A stretch of DNA of 11,303 nucleotides from Candidatus Gastranaerophilales bacterium (lineage in GTDB: Bacteria > Cyanobacteriota > Vampirovibrionia > Gastranaerophilales > Gastranaerophilaceae), in assembly GCA_021205645.1 (NCBI GenBank), contig JAJPXE010000124.1, forward strand, positions 1 through 11,303, read 5' to 3'. Positions within the stretch are counted from its first letter, which is position 1, and each line of letters starts with the position of its first letter. The notes beneath the pieces were generated by a model, which was not told the origin of the DNA, searched no databases, and was given only the letters and a program-made list of their open reading frames with translations. Of this stretch, positions 1 through 8,003 are shown piece by piece. A program made the position numbers and the translations under genes.

Positions 1-23
1 GTGTTAAAATCCATTAATTAAAT

Positions 24-69
24 GGTGCGGAAAAAATTTTAAAATGTCATTTTTAAATTTTTCCGCACC
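24..69. repeat. Long inverted repeat downstream of ispA
   Basis: The 12-base arm GGTGCGGAAAAA (24-35) is perfectly complementary to TTTTTCCGCACC (58-69). Pairing continues inward through A/T bases with two small bulges, so nearly the whole segment can fold. A second small inverted repeat, CCATT (11-15) with AATGG (21-25), abuts it. It lies about 70 bases past the ispA stop on the leftward transcript, where a transcript end would be expected. However, the stem base is not followed by a U-rich tract, so it is not a textbook intrinsic terminator. It could instead stabilise the 3' end or be an intergenic repeat. I see no gene in 1-137. Confidence 0.6.
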
Positions 70-137
70 CTCATATGCAAAATCGTTTCTGTACCGGATA
101 AATAGATATATCTTTTTATTTGGTGAGCTTACAAGGG

Positions 138-1010
138 TTAATTTTTAACCGTTATTTTTGATGTAATTTTATCCAGCAATGAAACAAAAATCTCCGAATT
201 GTACCTGTCAATTATTTCGTGTGCCTGTGCCGTTAATTCAATAATTTTATCCCGTGCATTTTCAAGACCGTATAAAGAAACATACGTCAGTTTGCCCGCC
301 TTTTTATCTTTACCGACAGTCTTGCCGAGTTCTTCAAATGTGGAAACCTCGTCCATTATATCGTCATATATCTGGAATGCCAGTCCAAATATTTGACCGA
401 ATTCCTCCATCTTATCAATTTGATTCCCGTCCGCTCCTGCAATTATTGCTCCCGATTTTAGTGCAAGCTTAAATAAATCGGCTGTTTTGTGTGTGTGGAT
501 AAATTTGAGGGTTTCTTCTTTTGTATTTTTTATTATTCCTTTTTCGCTTTCGATATCCGCGACCTGACCAGCGATAAGCTTGAATGCTCCTGCCGTTGTC
601 ATAAATTCGTGCAGCACTCTGATTAGCGTTTTGTCAGGTAATGTTTTTGAGTTCTCTATAATAACCTGCGGTGCATAGCTTAAAAGTGCATCTCCCGCAA
701 GAACGGCTATCGCCTCTGTAAAAACCCTGTGGTTTGACGGCTTGCCGCGCCGAAAATCGTCGTTATCCATACACGGCAAATCGTCATGGATAAGGCTCTG
801 GGCATGCAGCATCTCTATCGCACAGGCTGTCGGAACAGCTAAATCCGTTTCCCCGCCGAATATTCGGCACGCCTCAAGACACATTACCGGACGCAAACGC
901 TTCCCCGGAAGCGTTACTGTATATTTCATCGATTTGAAAATATCTTCGGGATATTCAATCACCATGTATTCGTTCAATTTCTTGTTTATTATTTCTATAT
1001 AATCATTCAT
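138..1010 (-). CDS. ispA: Polyprenyl (farnesyl/geranyl) diphosphate synthase, IspA family
   Basis: This 290-residue protein is a trans-isoprenyl diphosphate synthase that condenses IPP with allylic diphosphates, most likely to farnesyl diphosphate, in the cytosol. Visible motifs are GKRLRP (36-41, diphosphate binding), the first Asp-rich motif at D76-D77 through D82 with the extra D84-D85, GQVAD (148-152), and the second Asp-rich motif FQIYDDIMD (212-220). Length and the DDxxxxD spacing of the first motif fit the bacterial IspA type. The ATG at 1010 is chosen because an AGGGA ribosome site lies 8 bases upstream and the family N-terminus starts here; an in-frame start at 1073 would add 21 basic residues inside rsgA. 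The gene overlaps the rsgA stop by 8 bases. Farnesyl diphosphate feeds undecaprenyl phosphate synthesis, which links it to mraY and murG in the same operon. Exact chain length is inferred. Confidence 0.93.
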   Translation of the reverse strand: MNDYIEIINKKLNEYMVIEYPEDIFKSMKYTVTLPGKRLRPVMCLEACRIFGGETDLAVPTACAIEMLHAQSLIHDDLPCMDNDDFRRGKPSNHRVFTEAIAVLAGDALLSYAPQVIIENSKTLPDKTLIRVLHEFMTTAGAFKLIAGQVADIESEKGIIKNTKEETLKFIHTHKTADLFKLALKSGAIIAGADGNQIDKMEEFGQIFGLAFQIYDDIMDEVSTFEELGKTVGKDKKAGKLTYVSLYGLENARDKIIELTAQAHEIIDRYNSEIFVSLLDKITSKITVKN

Positions 1011-2004
1011 CTTCAAGTTCCCTGTATAAATCCTGTTTCTGCACCTTTCGCGACCTCTGACGCTTATTCGCACTGATTTTTACCGCCGTTTTGTTGAAAA
1101 TCTGCTTATGCCTTGATTCGACTTTGTTTCCCTGATATTTAATCTTTTCTTTGTATCCTTTTGCCTCTTTTACAAATTCAAGATAACTCTCGTACCGTTC
1201 GGAAGCAATTTTGTCGATATTGTCAATAATTTTACAGCCGTCCTCGTGAGTATGCAAGCAGCTCTTATATTTACAACCGTTCATATACGGTTTAAATTCT
1301 CTAAAAAGCTTTGATACATCCTGCGGCATTAAAAAATCAAATTTTAGATTACTAAATCCCGGAGTATCTATAATTCTTATATTATCCGAAACATTAATAA
1401 TCTCGCAATGTCTGGTTGTGTGTGTGCCGTGTAATGTTTTTTTGCTGATATTATTTGTCCTGAGCTTAAAATTCGGGTTTAATGCGTTTATTAAACTTGA
1501 TTTTCCTACTCCCGACTGCCCGCATAAAACAGATATTCTACCCGATAAAATCTCTTCAAATTCATCTAATTCCAAACCCTCAAGAGCTGATGTAAACACG
1601 ATATCATAACCTAACGGTTCGTATATCGAAAATACTTTTTCTATCAATTTGTCATCCTGTGATAAGTCATTTTTGTTAAAACAAAGTTTTATATCAAGAT
1701 TGTAGTATTCGGCAAATGCAACATATCTGTTAAGCTGATAAAAATCCAATTCCGGTTCTTTTACGGCAGAAACGATTACTACCTGATTAACATTTGCTAC
1801 CGCAGGACGGGGAATAAAATTCTTTCGCTTCTCAATTGATGTTATATATCCGTTCTCAAAATGTACAAAATCACCCGCATATATTTTTTTATCCTGTTTT
1901 TTCAAAACCTCTCTGATTTTGCATTCGTAAATCCGGTTTTCAAAGTTTACATAATAAAAATCGGAATGAATTTTATAAACCTGTCCCCTGCATACTTTAT
2001 CCAT
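1003..2004 (-). CDS. rsgA: Ribosome small-subunit maturation GTPase RsgA
   Basis: This 333-residue circularly permuted GTPase of the YjeQ/YloQ family acts in late 30S maturation. An N-terminal OB-like region (about 1-65) precedes the permuted G motifs: NKND (110-113, G4), SAL (139-141, G5), the P-loop GQSGVGKSS (162-170, G1), GTHTT (193-197, G2; commonly GRHTT) and DTPG (213-216, G3). The zinc-binding set C244, C249, H251, C257 has the family spacing. The tail after about 285 is strongly basic, fitting rRNA contact. The ATG at 2004 places the OB domain at the N-terminus. An in-frame start at 2064 would add 20 residues inside murG. The chosen start overlaps the murG stop as ATGGATAA and has only a weak ribosome site, so coupling to murG is likely. 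Confidence 0.95.
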   Translation of the reverse strand: MDKVCRGQVYKIHSDFYYVNFENRIYECKIREVLKKQDKKIYAGDFVHFENGYITSIEKRKNFIPRPAVANVNQVVIVSAVKEPELDFYQLNRYVAFAEYYNLDIKLCFNKNDLSQDDKLIEKVFSIYEPLGYDIVFTSALEGLELDEFEEILSGRISVLCGQSGVGKSSLINALNPNFKLRTNNISKKTLHGTHTTRHCEIINVSDNIRIIDTPGFSNLKFDFLMPQDVSKLFREFKPYMNGCKYKSCLHTHEDGCKIIDNIDKIASERYESYLEFVKEAKGYKEKIKYQGNKVESRHKQIFNKTAVKISANKRQRSRKVQKQDLYRELEDE

Positions 2005-3121
2005 AATACTGTGCTGTTCTTTCAATTTGTTTGATAATATCCTGTAGTGCATTAATTCTGGCAAGTTTAGCAGATTTTTGTTTTAACATTTCCACTTTAT
2101 CGGGATTATTTTTTAAATCAATTAAGATTTCCAGTAGTGAATTAGGGTCGGTATCTTCATCTTCAAGATAGATACAGGCATCATTTTCAAGAACAAATTT
2201 AGCATTTTTTCTCTGATGGTCGGCCGCAGCATGCGGATAAGGGATTAAAATCGGAGCGGCATCAGAGGCAAATATCTCCGATAAACTTAAAGAGCCTGCT
2301 CTTGATATAACTATATCGGATGCTTTTACTACTGTTATCATATCATCAAAATAAGGACGGATTGTAATGTTCCGGTCGACTGCATAATCATGATATAGCT
2401 TTGATAATCTGTTTATGACACCGGCGTAATTCTTTTTTCCTGTCTGAAAAATTATCCGGAACTTGTATTTTTGCGAAAGTTCTTTAATTATTTCAACAAA
2501 CGCATTGTCAATAGTAACAGAACCTTGAGAGCCGCCCATAACACACAGAACCAATCTGTCAGGGTTAATATCCAGACTTTTTTTAGCTTCATCTTTGGTT
2601 AATGTTTTAAATTCCGGTCTGATAGGGTTGCCGTTGATATAGCAATAATCGTTCTTAATAAAATCTTTAGCTCTTTCAAATGCCAGTGAAACACAATCCG
2701 CTTTTCGTGCAAATACTCTCGTAACAATTCCCGGCTGCATATCGCAATCGTGCAGCATATATGATGTTTTACCGGTAATTAATGCCGCCATAAGAACCGG
2801 TGCGGAAACATATCCGCCCGTGCCGAATATTGCATCGGGTTTGTACTTATACAGGTATATCAAACTTTTTAGCACTGCAAAACACAGTTGTATTCCCCAG
2901 AAAATAAATTCTATACTTAATTTTCTCGGCATGCCGGTAACGTGAACGGGTAAAAAGTTATATCCTTTTCTTTGTGCAATAGAATATTCGAGATTATCGG
3001 GATTTCCTACATAATAAACAGTATAATCCTGATTAGCAATAAGTTCATCTGCAACCGCTATTGCAGGATATATATGTCCGCCGGTACCTCCGCCGGTGAT
3101 AAAAAATGTTCGTTTAGACAT
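1997..3121 (-). CDS. murG: UDP-GlcNAc:lipid I N-acetylglucosaminyltransferase MurG
   Basis: This 374-residue GT28-family glycosyltransferase adds GlcNAc to lipid I to give lipid II at the inner face of the membrane. It has the N-terminal glycine-rich loop GGGTGGH (10-16), a second loop GTGGYVSAP (100-108), GNPIR (164-168), the inter-domain loop MGGSQG (195-200), SRAGSLSLSE (273-282) and the acceptor/UDP-side motif PYPHAAADHQ (294-303). Hydrophobic residues around 68-92 fit the membrane-associated patch. One oddity is that the usual HEQN-type motif in the N-domain reads HDCD (124-127), followed by the expected PG (130-131). Ribosome sites AAGGG (9 bases) and AAGG (4 bases) precede the ATG. The start overlaps the ftsW stop by 8 bases and the end overlaps rsgA by 8. 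Confidence 0.96.
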   Translation of the reverse strand: MSKRTFFITGGGTGGHIYPAIAVADELIANQDYTVYYVGNPDNLEYSIAQRKGYNFLPVHVTGMPRKLSIEFIFWGIQLCFAVLKSLIYLYKYKPDAIFGTGGYVSAPVLMAALITGKTSYMLHDCDMQPGIVTRVFARKADCVSLAFERAKDFIKNDYCYINGNPIRPEFKTLTKDEAKKSLDINPDRLVLCVMGGSQGSVTIDNAFVEIIKELSQKYKFRIIFQTGKKNYAGVINRLSKLYHDYAVDRNITIRPYFDDMITVVKASDIVISRAGSLSLSEIFASDAAPILIPYPHAAADHQRKNAKFVLENDACIYLEDEDTDPNSLLEILIDLKNNPDKVEMLKQKSAKLARINALQDIIKQIERTAQYYG

Positions 3122-4274
3122 CTTGCCTTACCCTTATAGTTTCTACTTTTTTCCTTGATATATTTAATAAAATACCTATCATTCCGAGTGTAATCATAAC
3201 AGACGAGCCGCCGTAGCTTATAAATGGGAGTGGCACTCCCGTTGCGGGCAGCATGGAGCTTGCAACGCTCATATTCAAAAATGCTTGAAAACAGATTGAA
3301 AACGTTAATCCGACAGCAAGCAGTTTCCCGTACATATCCGGACATCTTGAGGCAATGCTGAATCCTCTTTGAAGTATAGTCCAGAACAGTCCTATTAAGA
3401 ATAAACAGCCCAAAAATCCGAGTTCTTCACCCACAACGGCAAAAATAAAGTCCGTATGAGCCTCAGGCAGCCATGCCAGTTTTTGTTTGGATGCCCCGAA
3501 ACCGCAGCCCCACAGACCGCCCGAGGCAAACCCTACCATTGATTGAATAATGTTATAACCCGCACCGAGAGGATCCATATCAGGATTAAGCCAGATTTTT
3601 ATACGCTGCAATTGATACGGCTGGAGTATACTCCCGATACCGCCTAATGCAAAAAATGCGGCAAATCCTCCGCCGATTAATTTTGTAGAACCACCTGCCG
3701 CAAGATACATTGCTACTGATGTTGCAAACAACAGAATTACCATACTCAAATTCGGCTGCTTGAATATTAGCAACACCATTATTATAATAAGCAGAAATGA
3801 CGACCATTTTGATGTATCCATCAATTCCGTATCTCTGGAAAACACCTTTGCAAGCAGCATTACAACAGCCGGCTTGGCGAATTCTGACGGTTGTAAACTC
3901 AAAGGTCCGACACTTATCCATCTCTGGGCACCGTTGATTACATCTCCGGTCACCAGAACCATAACAAGCAGACATATAACAAATATTGCAAATCCGTTAG
4001 TCAGATTTATCAGTTTTTTATAATCAAAATTACATAATATCTTCAGTCCGAAATATCCCAGAACAATACCGCTTAATTGTATCAATGTATAATGCAGCGG
4101 ATTTAGTCCTGCATTAACACATTTAGGCACGCTTGCCGAAAATACCGACATCAAACCCAGAACAACCAGAAACACAACAACGATTGTCAACACTCTATCT
4201 GGCGGTGTTATGACGATGTTCTGCCGTGTTATGTTCCGCAGCTTCTTAGGACTGTTATTCTTTTGATAGTACAT
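3114..4274 (-). CDS. ftsW: SEDS-family peptidoglycan polymerase FtsW
   Basis: This 386-residue polytopic membrane protein of the FtsW/RodA/SpoVE (SEDS) family polymerises lipid II at the septum with a class b PBP. Hydrophobic helices run from about residue 28 to 373. Family signatures are GAQRWI (115-120) with LQPSEFAKPA (127-136), NPDMDPLGAGYN (230-241), the catalytic-loop PEAHTDFIFAVVGEE (270-284, the conserved Asp being D275) and PLPFISYGGSS (348-358). FtsW rather than RodA is favoured by its place between murD and murG, not by a decisive residue. The start is uncertain: ATG 4274 gives the shortest overlap with murD (20 bases) but its AGAGGA site is 16 bases away. ATG 4304 has AGGG only 1 base away, and GTG 4331 has no site. 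Translation is probably coupled to murD. Confidence 0.94.
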   Translation of the reverse strand: MYYQKNNSPKKLRNITRQNIVITPPDRVLTIVVVFLVVLGLMSVFSASVPKCVNAGLNPLHYTLIQLSGIVLGYFGLKILCNFDYKKLINLTNGFAIFVICLLVMVLVTGDVINGAQRWISVGPLSLQPSEFAKPAVVMLLAKVFSRDTELMDTSKWSSFLLIIIMVLLIFKQPNLSMVILLFATSVAMYLAAGGSTKLIGGGFAAFFALGGIGSILQPYQLQRIKIWLNPDMDPLGAGYNIIQSMVGFASGGLWGCGFGASKQKLAWLPEAHTDFIFAVVGEELGFLGCLFLIGLFWTILQRGFSIASRCPDMYGKLLAVGLTFSICFQAFLNMSVASSMLPATGVPLPFISYGGSSVMITLGMIGILLNISRKKVETIRVRQDV

Positions 4275-5604
4275 ATTCTTTAAATACCGTTCCTCTTTCT
4301 TCATACCCTGAAAACATATCAAAACTTGCACATGCCGGAGAAAGCAAGACTACATCAGGATTTAACCCTATTGATTTATCAATTGCATCCTCCATTGTTT
4401 CTGCATTGATTATATTCTTAAATCCGTTTGCTGTTAGGTTTTCCTCAAAACGTCCGGCTGCCTCGCCTATTAAAATAACCGTTTTTATGTGATTGTTAAC
4501 GGAATTACAAAACTCTTTTAAATCTGTTAATTTATCCCTGCCGCCTGCTATCAAAACAACATTTTGATTGTCGAATGAGTTTATGGCGACAATTGCCGCT
4601 TCGGGATTTGTTGCCTTTGAATCGTTATAGAATGTTATACCCTTATATTCTCTGACTTTTTCAAGACGATGTTCCGGAGCTTTAAACTCAGATATTGCAG
4701 ATTTGATATGTTCATTTGTTATTCCGATTATTTTAGCGATTATGACAGAACACATTATGTTTTGATAATTATGATGTCCGACAAGTGTGCAGTCTTTCAA
4801 ATCAATTATATGTTCTTCGCTTTTATTCCGTTTAAAATAAATTGCATTGTCTTTTATGTAAGAGCAATTATCATCTGTTTCTTTATCAAACAGGAACACC
4901 TGTCCAGTGCAGGTTTTGGAGAATTCAAGAAGTTTTTCGTCCGCTCCGTTGAATATCGAAAAAGCAGGTGTGTAAGGGTGTTTGAACAGTTGTGCTTTTG
5001 CATCAAAATATTTTTCGACAGAGCCATGCCAGGTTATATGGTCGGGTGTAAAATTCGTCCAACATGCAATTTGAGCCTTGAAAGGCACGCTATGGACAAT
5101 CTGAAATGAACTCATTTCACAAACAAAATAATCAACATTATCATATAAAAGAGCACATGGCGGTTTACCGATATTCCCGCAGGCAGGTGCATTATGTTCC
5201 GTTGACAGAATGTGCGATACAAGAGCGGTCGTTGTTGTTTTGCCGTTTGTACCGGTTATTGCAACAAATGGTTTTCCTGTTTCCATATAAGCAAGTGAAA
5301 CCTCCGATACTATTTGAGTGTGTTTTTCTTTGAGTTTTAAATATACTTCGCTGTCAAGCGGAACGGAAGGACTTGTGACGGCAAGATAGACATCATGGAT
5401 AAATTCTTCGCTGTGAGAGCCCATCTCTATTTTTATCCCGAGAGATTTAAGTTCTTCAATCAGTTTTCTATCTTCAGGCTTTTTTTCCCTGTTATCGGTT
5501 ATGTAAACATCTGCCCCACGCCCTGCAAGATACCTTGCAGCAGCTTCACCGCTGAGTGATAAACCTAATATTAAAACCTTTTTATCATACCAATTTGATA
5601 ACAT
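4255..5604 (-). CDS. murD: UDP-MurNAc-L-alanine:D-glutamate ligase MurD
   Basis: This 449-residue cytoplasmic Mur ligase adds D-Glu to UDP-MurNAc-L-Ala using ATP. A Rossmann-like UDP-binding domain (about 1-95, with LILGLSLSG at 11-19) is followed by the ATPase domain with P-loop TGTNGKTTTT (117-126), GNIGKP (143-148), SSFQ (165-168) and TPDHITWHG (186-194). K203 sits where the carbamylated lysine of the family is found. GHHN (276-279), NDSKATNPEA (327-336), GGRDK (354-358) and LLSPACASFDMF (420-431) complete the set; the last motif is typical of MurD. Length is normal for the family. The ATG at 5604 follows an AGGG site by 7 bases and lies 3 bases after the mraY stop. Confidence 0.97.
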   Translation of the reverse strand: MLSNWYDKKVLILGLSLSGEAAARYLAGRGADVYITDNREKKPEDRKLIEELKSLGIKIEMGSHSEEFIHDVYLAVTSPSVPLDSEVYLKLKEKHTQIVSEVSLAYMETGKPFVAITGTNGKTTTTALVSHILSTEHNAPACGNIGKPPCALLYDNVDYFVCEMSSFQIVHSVPFKAQIACWTNFTPDHITWHGSVEKYFDAKAQLFKHPYTPAFSIFNGADEKLLEFSKTCTGQVFLFDKETDDNCSYIKDNAIYFKRNKSEEHIIDLKDCTLVGHHNYQNIMCSVIIAKIIGITNEHIKSAISEFKAPEHRLEKVREYKGITFYNDSKATNPEAAIVAINSFDNQNVVLIAGGRDKLTDLKEFCNSVNNHIKTVILIGEAAGRFEENLTANGFKNIINAETMEDAIDKSIGLNPDVVLLSPACASFDMFSGYEERGTVFKEYVLSKE

Positions 5605-5607
5605 AAT

Positions 5608-6582
5608 TTAACCCTGCATTAATAATTTGAACATATAAATTGCTATGTCGGCAAATATCATAGAAACTATCGCAAACGCAATAACAATCTGTTTTTCATT
5701 ACATCCGCACAACTCAAAATGATGATGAACGGGTGACATTTTAAAAACCCTTTTGCCTGTCAGTTTAAAACTTGTAACCTGAATAATAACAGATAATGCC
5801 TCAATAACAAATATACCTGCAAGTATAATCAGGTAGAATTCAAACTTGCCCATAATAGCGAGGATACCCAGTAATCCTCCGAGAGCGAGCGAGCCTGTAT
5901 CTCCCATAAATACCTGTGCCTTAGGCTTGTTGTAGCGTAAAAATCCCAATAGAGCACCCGTTACGGCAGCAGAGATTATGGCAAGATAACTGTATCCCGA
6001 CAACTGTGCAATAACGGCACAGGCAAAGAATGCAAAAACGCCGGTTGACGCCGCAAGACCGTCTAAACCGTCAGTTAAATTATATGCATTGGAAGCACCT
6101 GTTATCGCAAATATCCCGAGCACCGGATAAAACCACATTAAATCAATCGAGTAATGACCGATGAATATATATGATGCCTTATCATTTGTTGCCATCAAAT
6201 ATAAAATCGGCAGTACCGCAATAAGAATTTGTCTTAATAACTTTCCTTTTGCACTCAACCCTTTATTTTCCTTACCCTTTATCTTAAGAAAATCATCCTG
6301 AAACCCTGCAAGGGCATAGAACAAGAATGTTATAAGAACAATCCAGGCATCAGTGCTGAATTTTTGTGCCATAAAAAGAGTAATAACCGATGCCATAAGC
6401 ACGGAAATTATGATAAACACCCCGCCGGTTGTCGGTGTGCCTTCTTTTTGTTTATGATTTTCCGGAGCTAAATCCCTTATATATTGACCTATTGTCCTTT
6501 TTTTTAAAAAATCAATATAAGGAATTCCGGATAACAGACATAGTATCAAGCCCAGTAAAAAGGCTATTATCATCATTATCAT
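5608..6582 (-). CDS. mraY: Phospho-MurNAc-pentapeptide translocase MraY
   Basis: This 324-residue integral membrane enzyme transfers phospho-MurNAc-pentapeptide from UDP to undecaprenyl phosphate, making lipid I. About ten hydrophobic segments alternate with the conserved cytoplasmic loops: EGTPTTGG (47-54), the Asp pair D96-D97 in GFQDDFLK, NAYNLTDGLDGL (165-176), FMGDTGSLALGG (225-236) and SPVHHHFE (283-290). All catalytic Asp and His positions expected for the family are present. The length matches short MraY proteins of Gram-positive type rather than the roughly 360-residue proteobacterial form. The start at 6582 is supported by a strong AGGAG site 7 bases upstream and a 4-base ATGA overlap with the murF stop; the ATG codons at 6576 and 6573 are less well placed. 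Confidence 0.97.
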   Translation of the reverse strand: MIMMIIAFLLGLILCLLSGIPYIDFLKKRTIGQYIRDLAPENHKQKEGTPTTGGVFIIISVLMASVITLFMAQKFSTDAWIVLITFLFYALAGFQDDFLKIKGKENKGLSAKGKLLRQILIAVLPILYLMATNDKASYIFIGHYSIDLMWFYPVLGIFAITGASNAYNLTDGLDGLAASTGVFAFFACAVIAQLSGYSYLAIISAAVTGALLGFLRYNKPKAQVFMGDTGSLALGGLLGILAIMGKFEFYLIILAGIFVIEALSVIIQVTSFKLTGKRVFKMSPVHHHFELCGCNEKQIVIAFAIVSMIFADIAIYMFKLLMQG

Positions 6583-7916
6583 TCAGTTTCTCCTTTTATG
6601 CAGGCTAAAATCTCTTCAAGTTTCATTGTTCTTGATGCCTTTAAGAATATTGTAGTACCAATTTTGATATTATCAAGAATGTAACGTGCCGCACTCCGGT
6701 TAGTGTCAAAATGCTTTGAAAAACATGTTTTAACCTCGTCAGAGATATTTTTTGACAGTTCTCCGACTGTAATAACTTTCAAATCAGGGTTATTTTTTGC
6801 ATTAAGTTCAATTTCCTGACCGATTTGTGTATGATAGAATACCTCATTTTCTCCGAGTTCACCCATATCACCGAGTATAACAACTATATCTTTATATAGT
6901 TTAAAAACCGTTTTGAGCGTTGCTCTCATAGACTCGGGGTTTGCATTATAACTGTCATTAATTATTTTATAACCTCCAATATTTACTGTTTGCCATCGTT
7001 TTTCGATTGGTTTATATTCACTCAAACCTTTTGAGATAAGTTCGGGAGATATATTGAGCCTTAAACCTGTTTCAATTGCCGCAAGCGAGTTTTCGATATT
7101 GTAATCACCCTCAATATTAAGTCTGTAAATGTTATTTTTATATATAAATTCTGAACAGCCGATTTCCTGTTTAATAATCTCTGTATCATTGATTGAATAA
7201 TAAATTTTTTCACCTTTAAAATCAGTTGTATTCCTGATTAAATCGTCATTATGAGCGATTAATACACCATCCGTATTTTGATATTTAGTTATCTCGCATT
7301 TAGCTTTAGCGATATTTTCAACAGAGCCGAGCCGTCCGATATGTGCTGTTCCCACATTTGAAATAACGGATATATCAGGTTCGGCATATTTTGATATAAG
7401 CTCAATCTCACCTGTTCCCCGCATGCCTGCCTCTATTATAAGAATTTCCGTATCATCGGCGATAGAAAAAACCGTCTGGCAGAACCCGATTTCGTTATTA
7501 TGGTTTAAGTCGGTTTTTATGGTTCTGTACTTCTGCGAGCAGACAGAATAAACGAGTTCTTTTGTGGTAGTTTTTCCCGAACTTCCGGTAATCATAACAA
7601 CTTTCGGATTGACCTGTTTTCTTCTGTAATTTGCAAGTTTAAGATAGGCTTCTCTTGTATCTTTTACTTTAAGAGCACATATATCGCCGATTATAATATC
7701 ACCTGTGGTAAAATATCCCGCTGCACCTGATTTTATGGCGCTATCAATAAATTTTTCTCCGTCAAATTTTTCACCTTTGAGCGGAATATAAAAATCTTCC
7801 GGTTTTAGCGTTCTTGTATCTGTTGAAAAATTCAGGATTTGTTTTTGCAATTGCTCATCAGAGCCTGATATAATTTCCGCATTCGTTAATTCAGCTATCT
7901 CGCATATTCTTATCAT
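6579..7916 (-). CDS. murF: UDP-MurNAc-tripeptide:D-Ala-D-Ala ligase MurF
   Basis: This 445-residue cytoplasmic Mur ligase adds D-Ala-D-Ala to the UDP-MurNAc tripeptide. The N-domain carries STDTRTL (31-37). The ATPase domain has P-loop TGSSGKTTTK (110-119), NHNNEIG (138-144), EAGMRGTGEI (162-171) and NVGTAHI (187-193). The C-domain has NDSYNANPESM (320-330), LGDMGELG (348-355) and KASRTMKLEE (426-435), which resembles the KGSR signature of MurF. The substrate is assigned from these MurF-type motifs. One divergent point is GDYN (270-273), where many relatives have G-x-H-N. It is the first gene of the leftward operon. No ribosome site precedes ATG 7916; coupling to a short upstream frame or leaderless initiation could explain this. 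No murE, murC or ftsQ is in the window. Confidence 0.96.
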   Translation of the reverse strand: MIRICEIAELTNAEIISGSDEQLQKQILNFSTDTRTLKPEDFYIPLKGEKFDGEKFIDSAIKSGAAGYFTTGDIIIGDICALKVKDTREAYLKLANYRRKQVNPKVVMITGSSGKTTTKELVYSVCSQKYRTIKTDLNHNNEIGFCQTVFSIADDTEILIIEAGMRGTGEIELISKYAEPDISVISNVGTAHIGRLGSVENIAKAKCEITKYQNTDGVLIAHNDDLIRNTTDFKGEKIYYSINDTEIIKQEIGCSEFIYKNNIYRLNIEGDYNIENSLAAIETGLRLNISPELISKGLSEYKPIEKRWQTVNIGGYKIINDSYNANPESMRATLKTVFKLYKDIVVILGDMGELGENEVFYHTQIGQEIELNAKNNPDLKVITVGELSKNISDEVKTCFSKHFDTNRSAARYILDNIKIGTTIFLKASRTMKLEEILACIKGETE

Positions 7917-7923
7917 GGTATAA

Positions 7924-7932
7924 ATTTTAACA
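7924..7932 (-). promoter_or_regulatory. Possible extended -10 element just upstream of murF
   Basis: Read on the minus strand, TGTTAAAAT (7932-7924) matches the extended -10 form TGnTAAAAT and ends 7 bases before the murF ATG. No convincing -35 lies 16-18 bases upstream. If active it would give a nearly leaderless murF transcript. The same spacing is seen at the much stronger DUF475 promoter. In an AT-rich genome such a match may be chance. Confidence 0.3.
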
Positions 7933-7965
7933 CAAATAAGAAAAGCCCGCTTTTCCGTTTCTCAT
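7927..7965 (-). CDS. Putative 12-codon leader peptide upstream of murF
   Basis: On the minus strand an ATG at 7965 opens a 12-codon frame (MRNGKAGFSYLC) ending with TAA at 7929-7927, just 10 bases before the murF start. It has a plausible ribosome site, AGG (7975-7973) within GGCAGG, 7 bases upstream, whereas murF itself has none. An in-frame ATG at 7980 would make it 17 codons. A preceding 10-codon frame (ATG 7994) stops at TGA 7964-7962, overlapping this start as ATGA. The frame covers the GAAAAG/CTTTTC hairpin, so ribosomes on it would unfold that hairpin. Coding potential cannot be judged from 12 codons; function is inferred from arrangement only. Confidence 0.3.
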   Translation of the reverse strand: MRNGKAGFSYLC

Positions 7966-8003
7966 ATTAAAACCTGCCATGACGACCTAACCATGCCGGG
8001 CTT
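7940..8003 (-). promoter_or_regulatory. Candidate structured leader/attenuator of the murF operon
   Basis: On the minus-strand RNA, AAGCCCG (8003-7997) is exactly complementary to CGGGCTT (7949-7943), a 7-bp closing helix around about 47 bases that can form two weak inner stems (CATG/CATG near 7995-7978 and GTTT/AAAC near 7973-7957). The same 3' strand also belongs to a competing local hairpin, GAAAAG (7955-7950) with CTTTTC (7945-7940) and loop CGGG, followed by TTATTT. The two folds cannot coexist, which is the layout of an attenuator or riboswitch expression platform. I do not recognise a known riboswitch class. The hairpin stem is A/T-rich and its U-tract is interrupted, so terminator strength is doubtful. 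Confidence 0.4.

Noticed and set aside
1011..1073. A longer IspA beginning at 1073.
   Set aside because: The added 21 residues are basic, unlike the family N-terminus, and lie inside rsgA; the ATG at 1010 has an AGGGA site at 8 bases.
2005..2064. A longer RsgA beginning at 2064.
   Set aside because: The extension lies inside murG and precedes the OB-fold start expected at MDKVCRGQVYK; 2004 gives the 8-base overlap seen at neighbouring junctions.
3586..3975. A 129-codon open frame on the minus strand within ftsW in another frame.
   Set aside because: It overlaps conserved SEDS motifs of ftsW in a different frame and its translation resembles no protein family.
4669..5109. A 146-codon open frame on the plus strand inside murD.
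   Set aside because: It is fully antisense to a well-supported murD, has Cys/Phe-rich low-quality composition and no recognisable domain.
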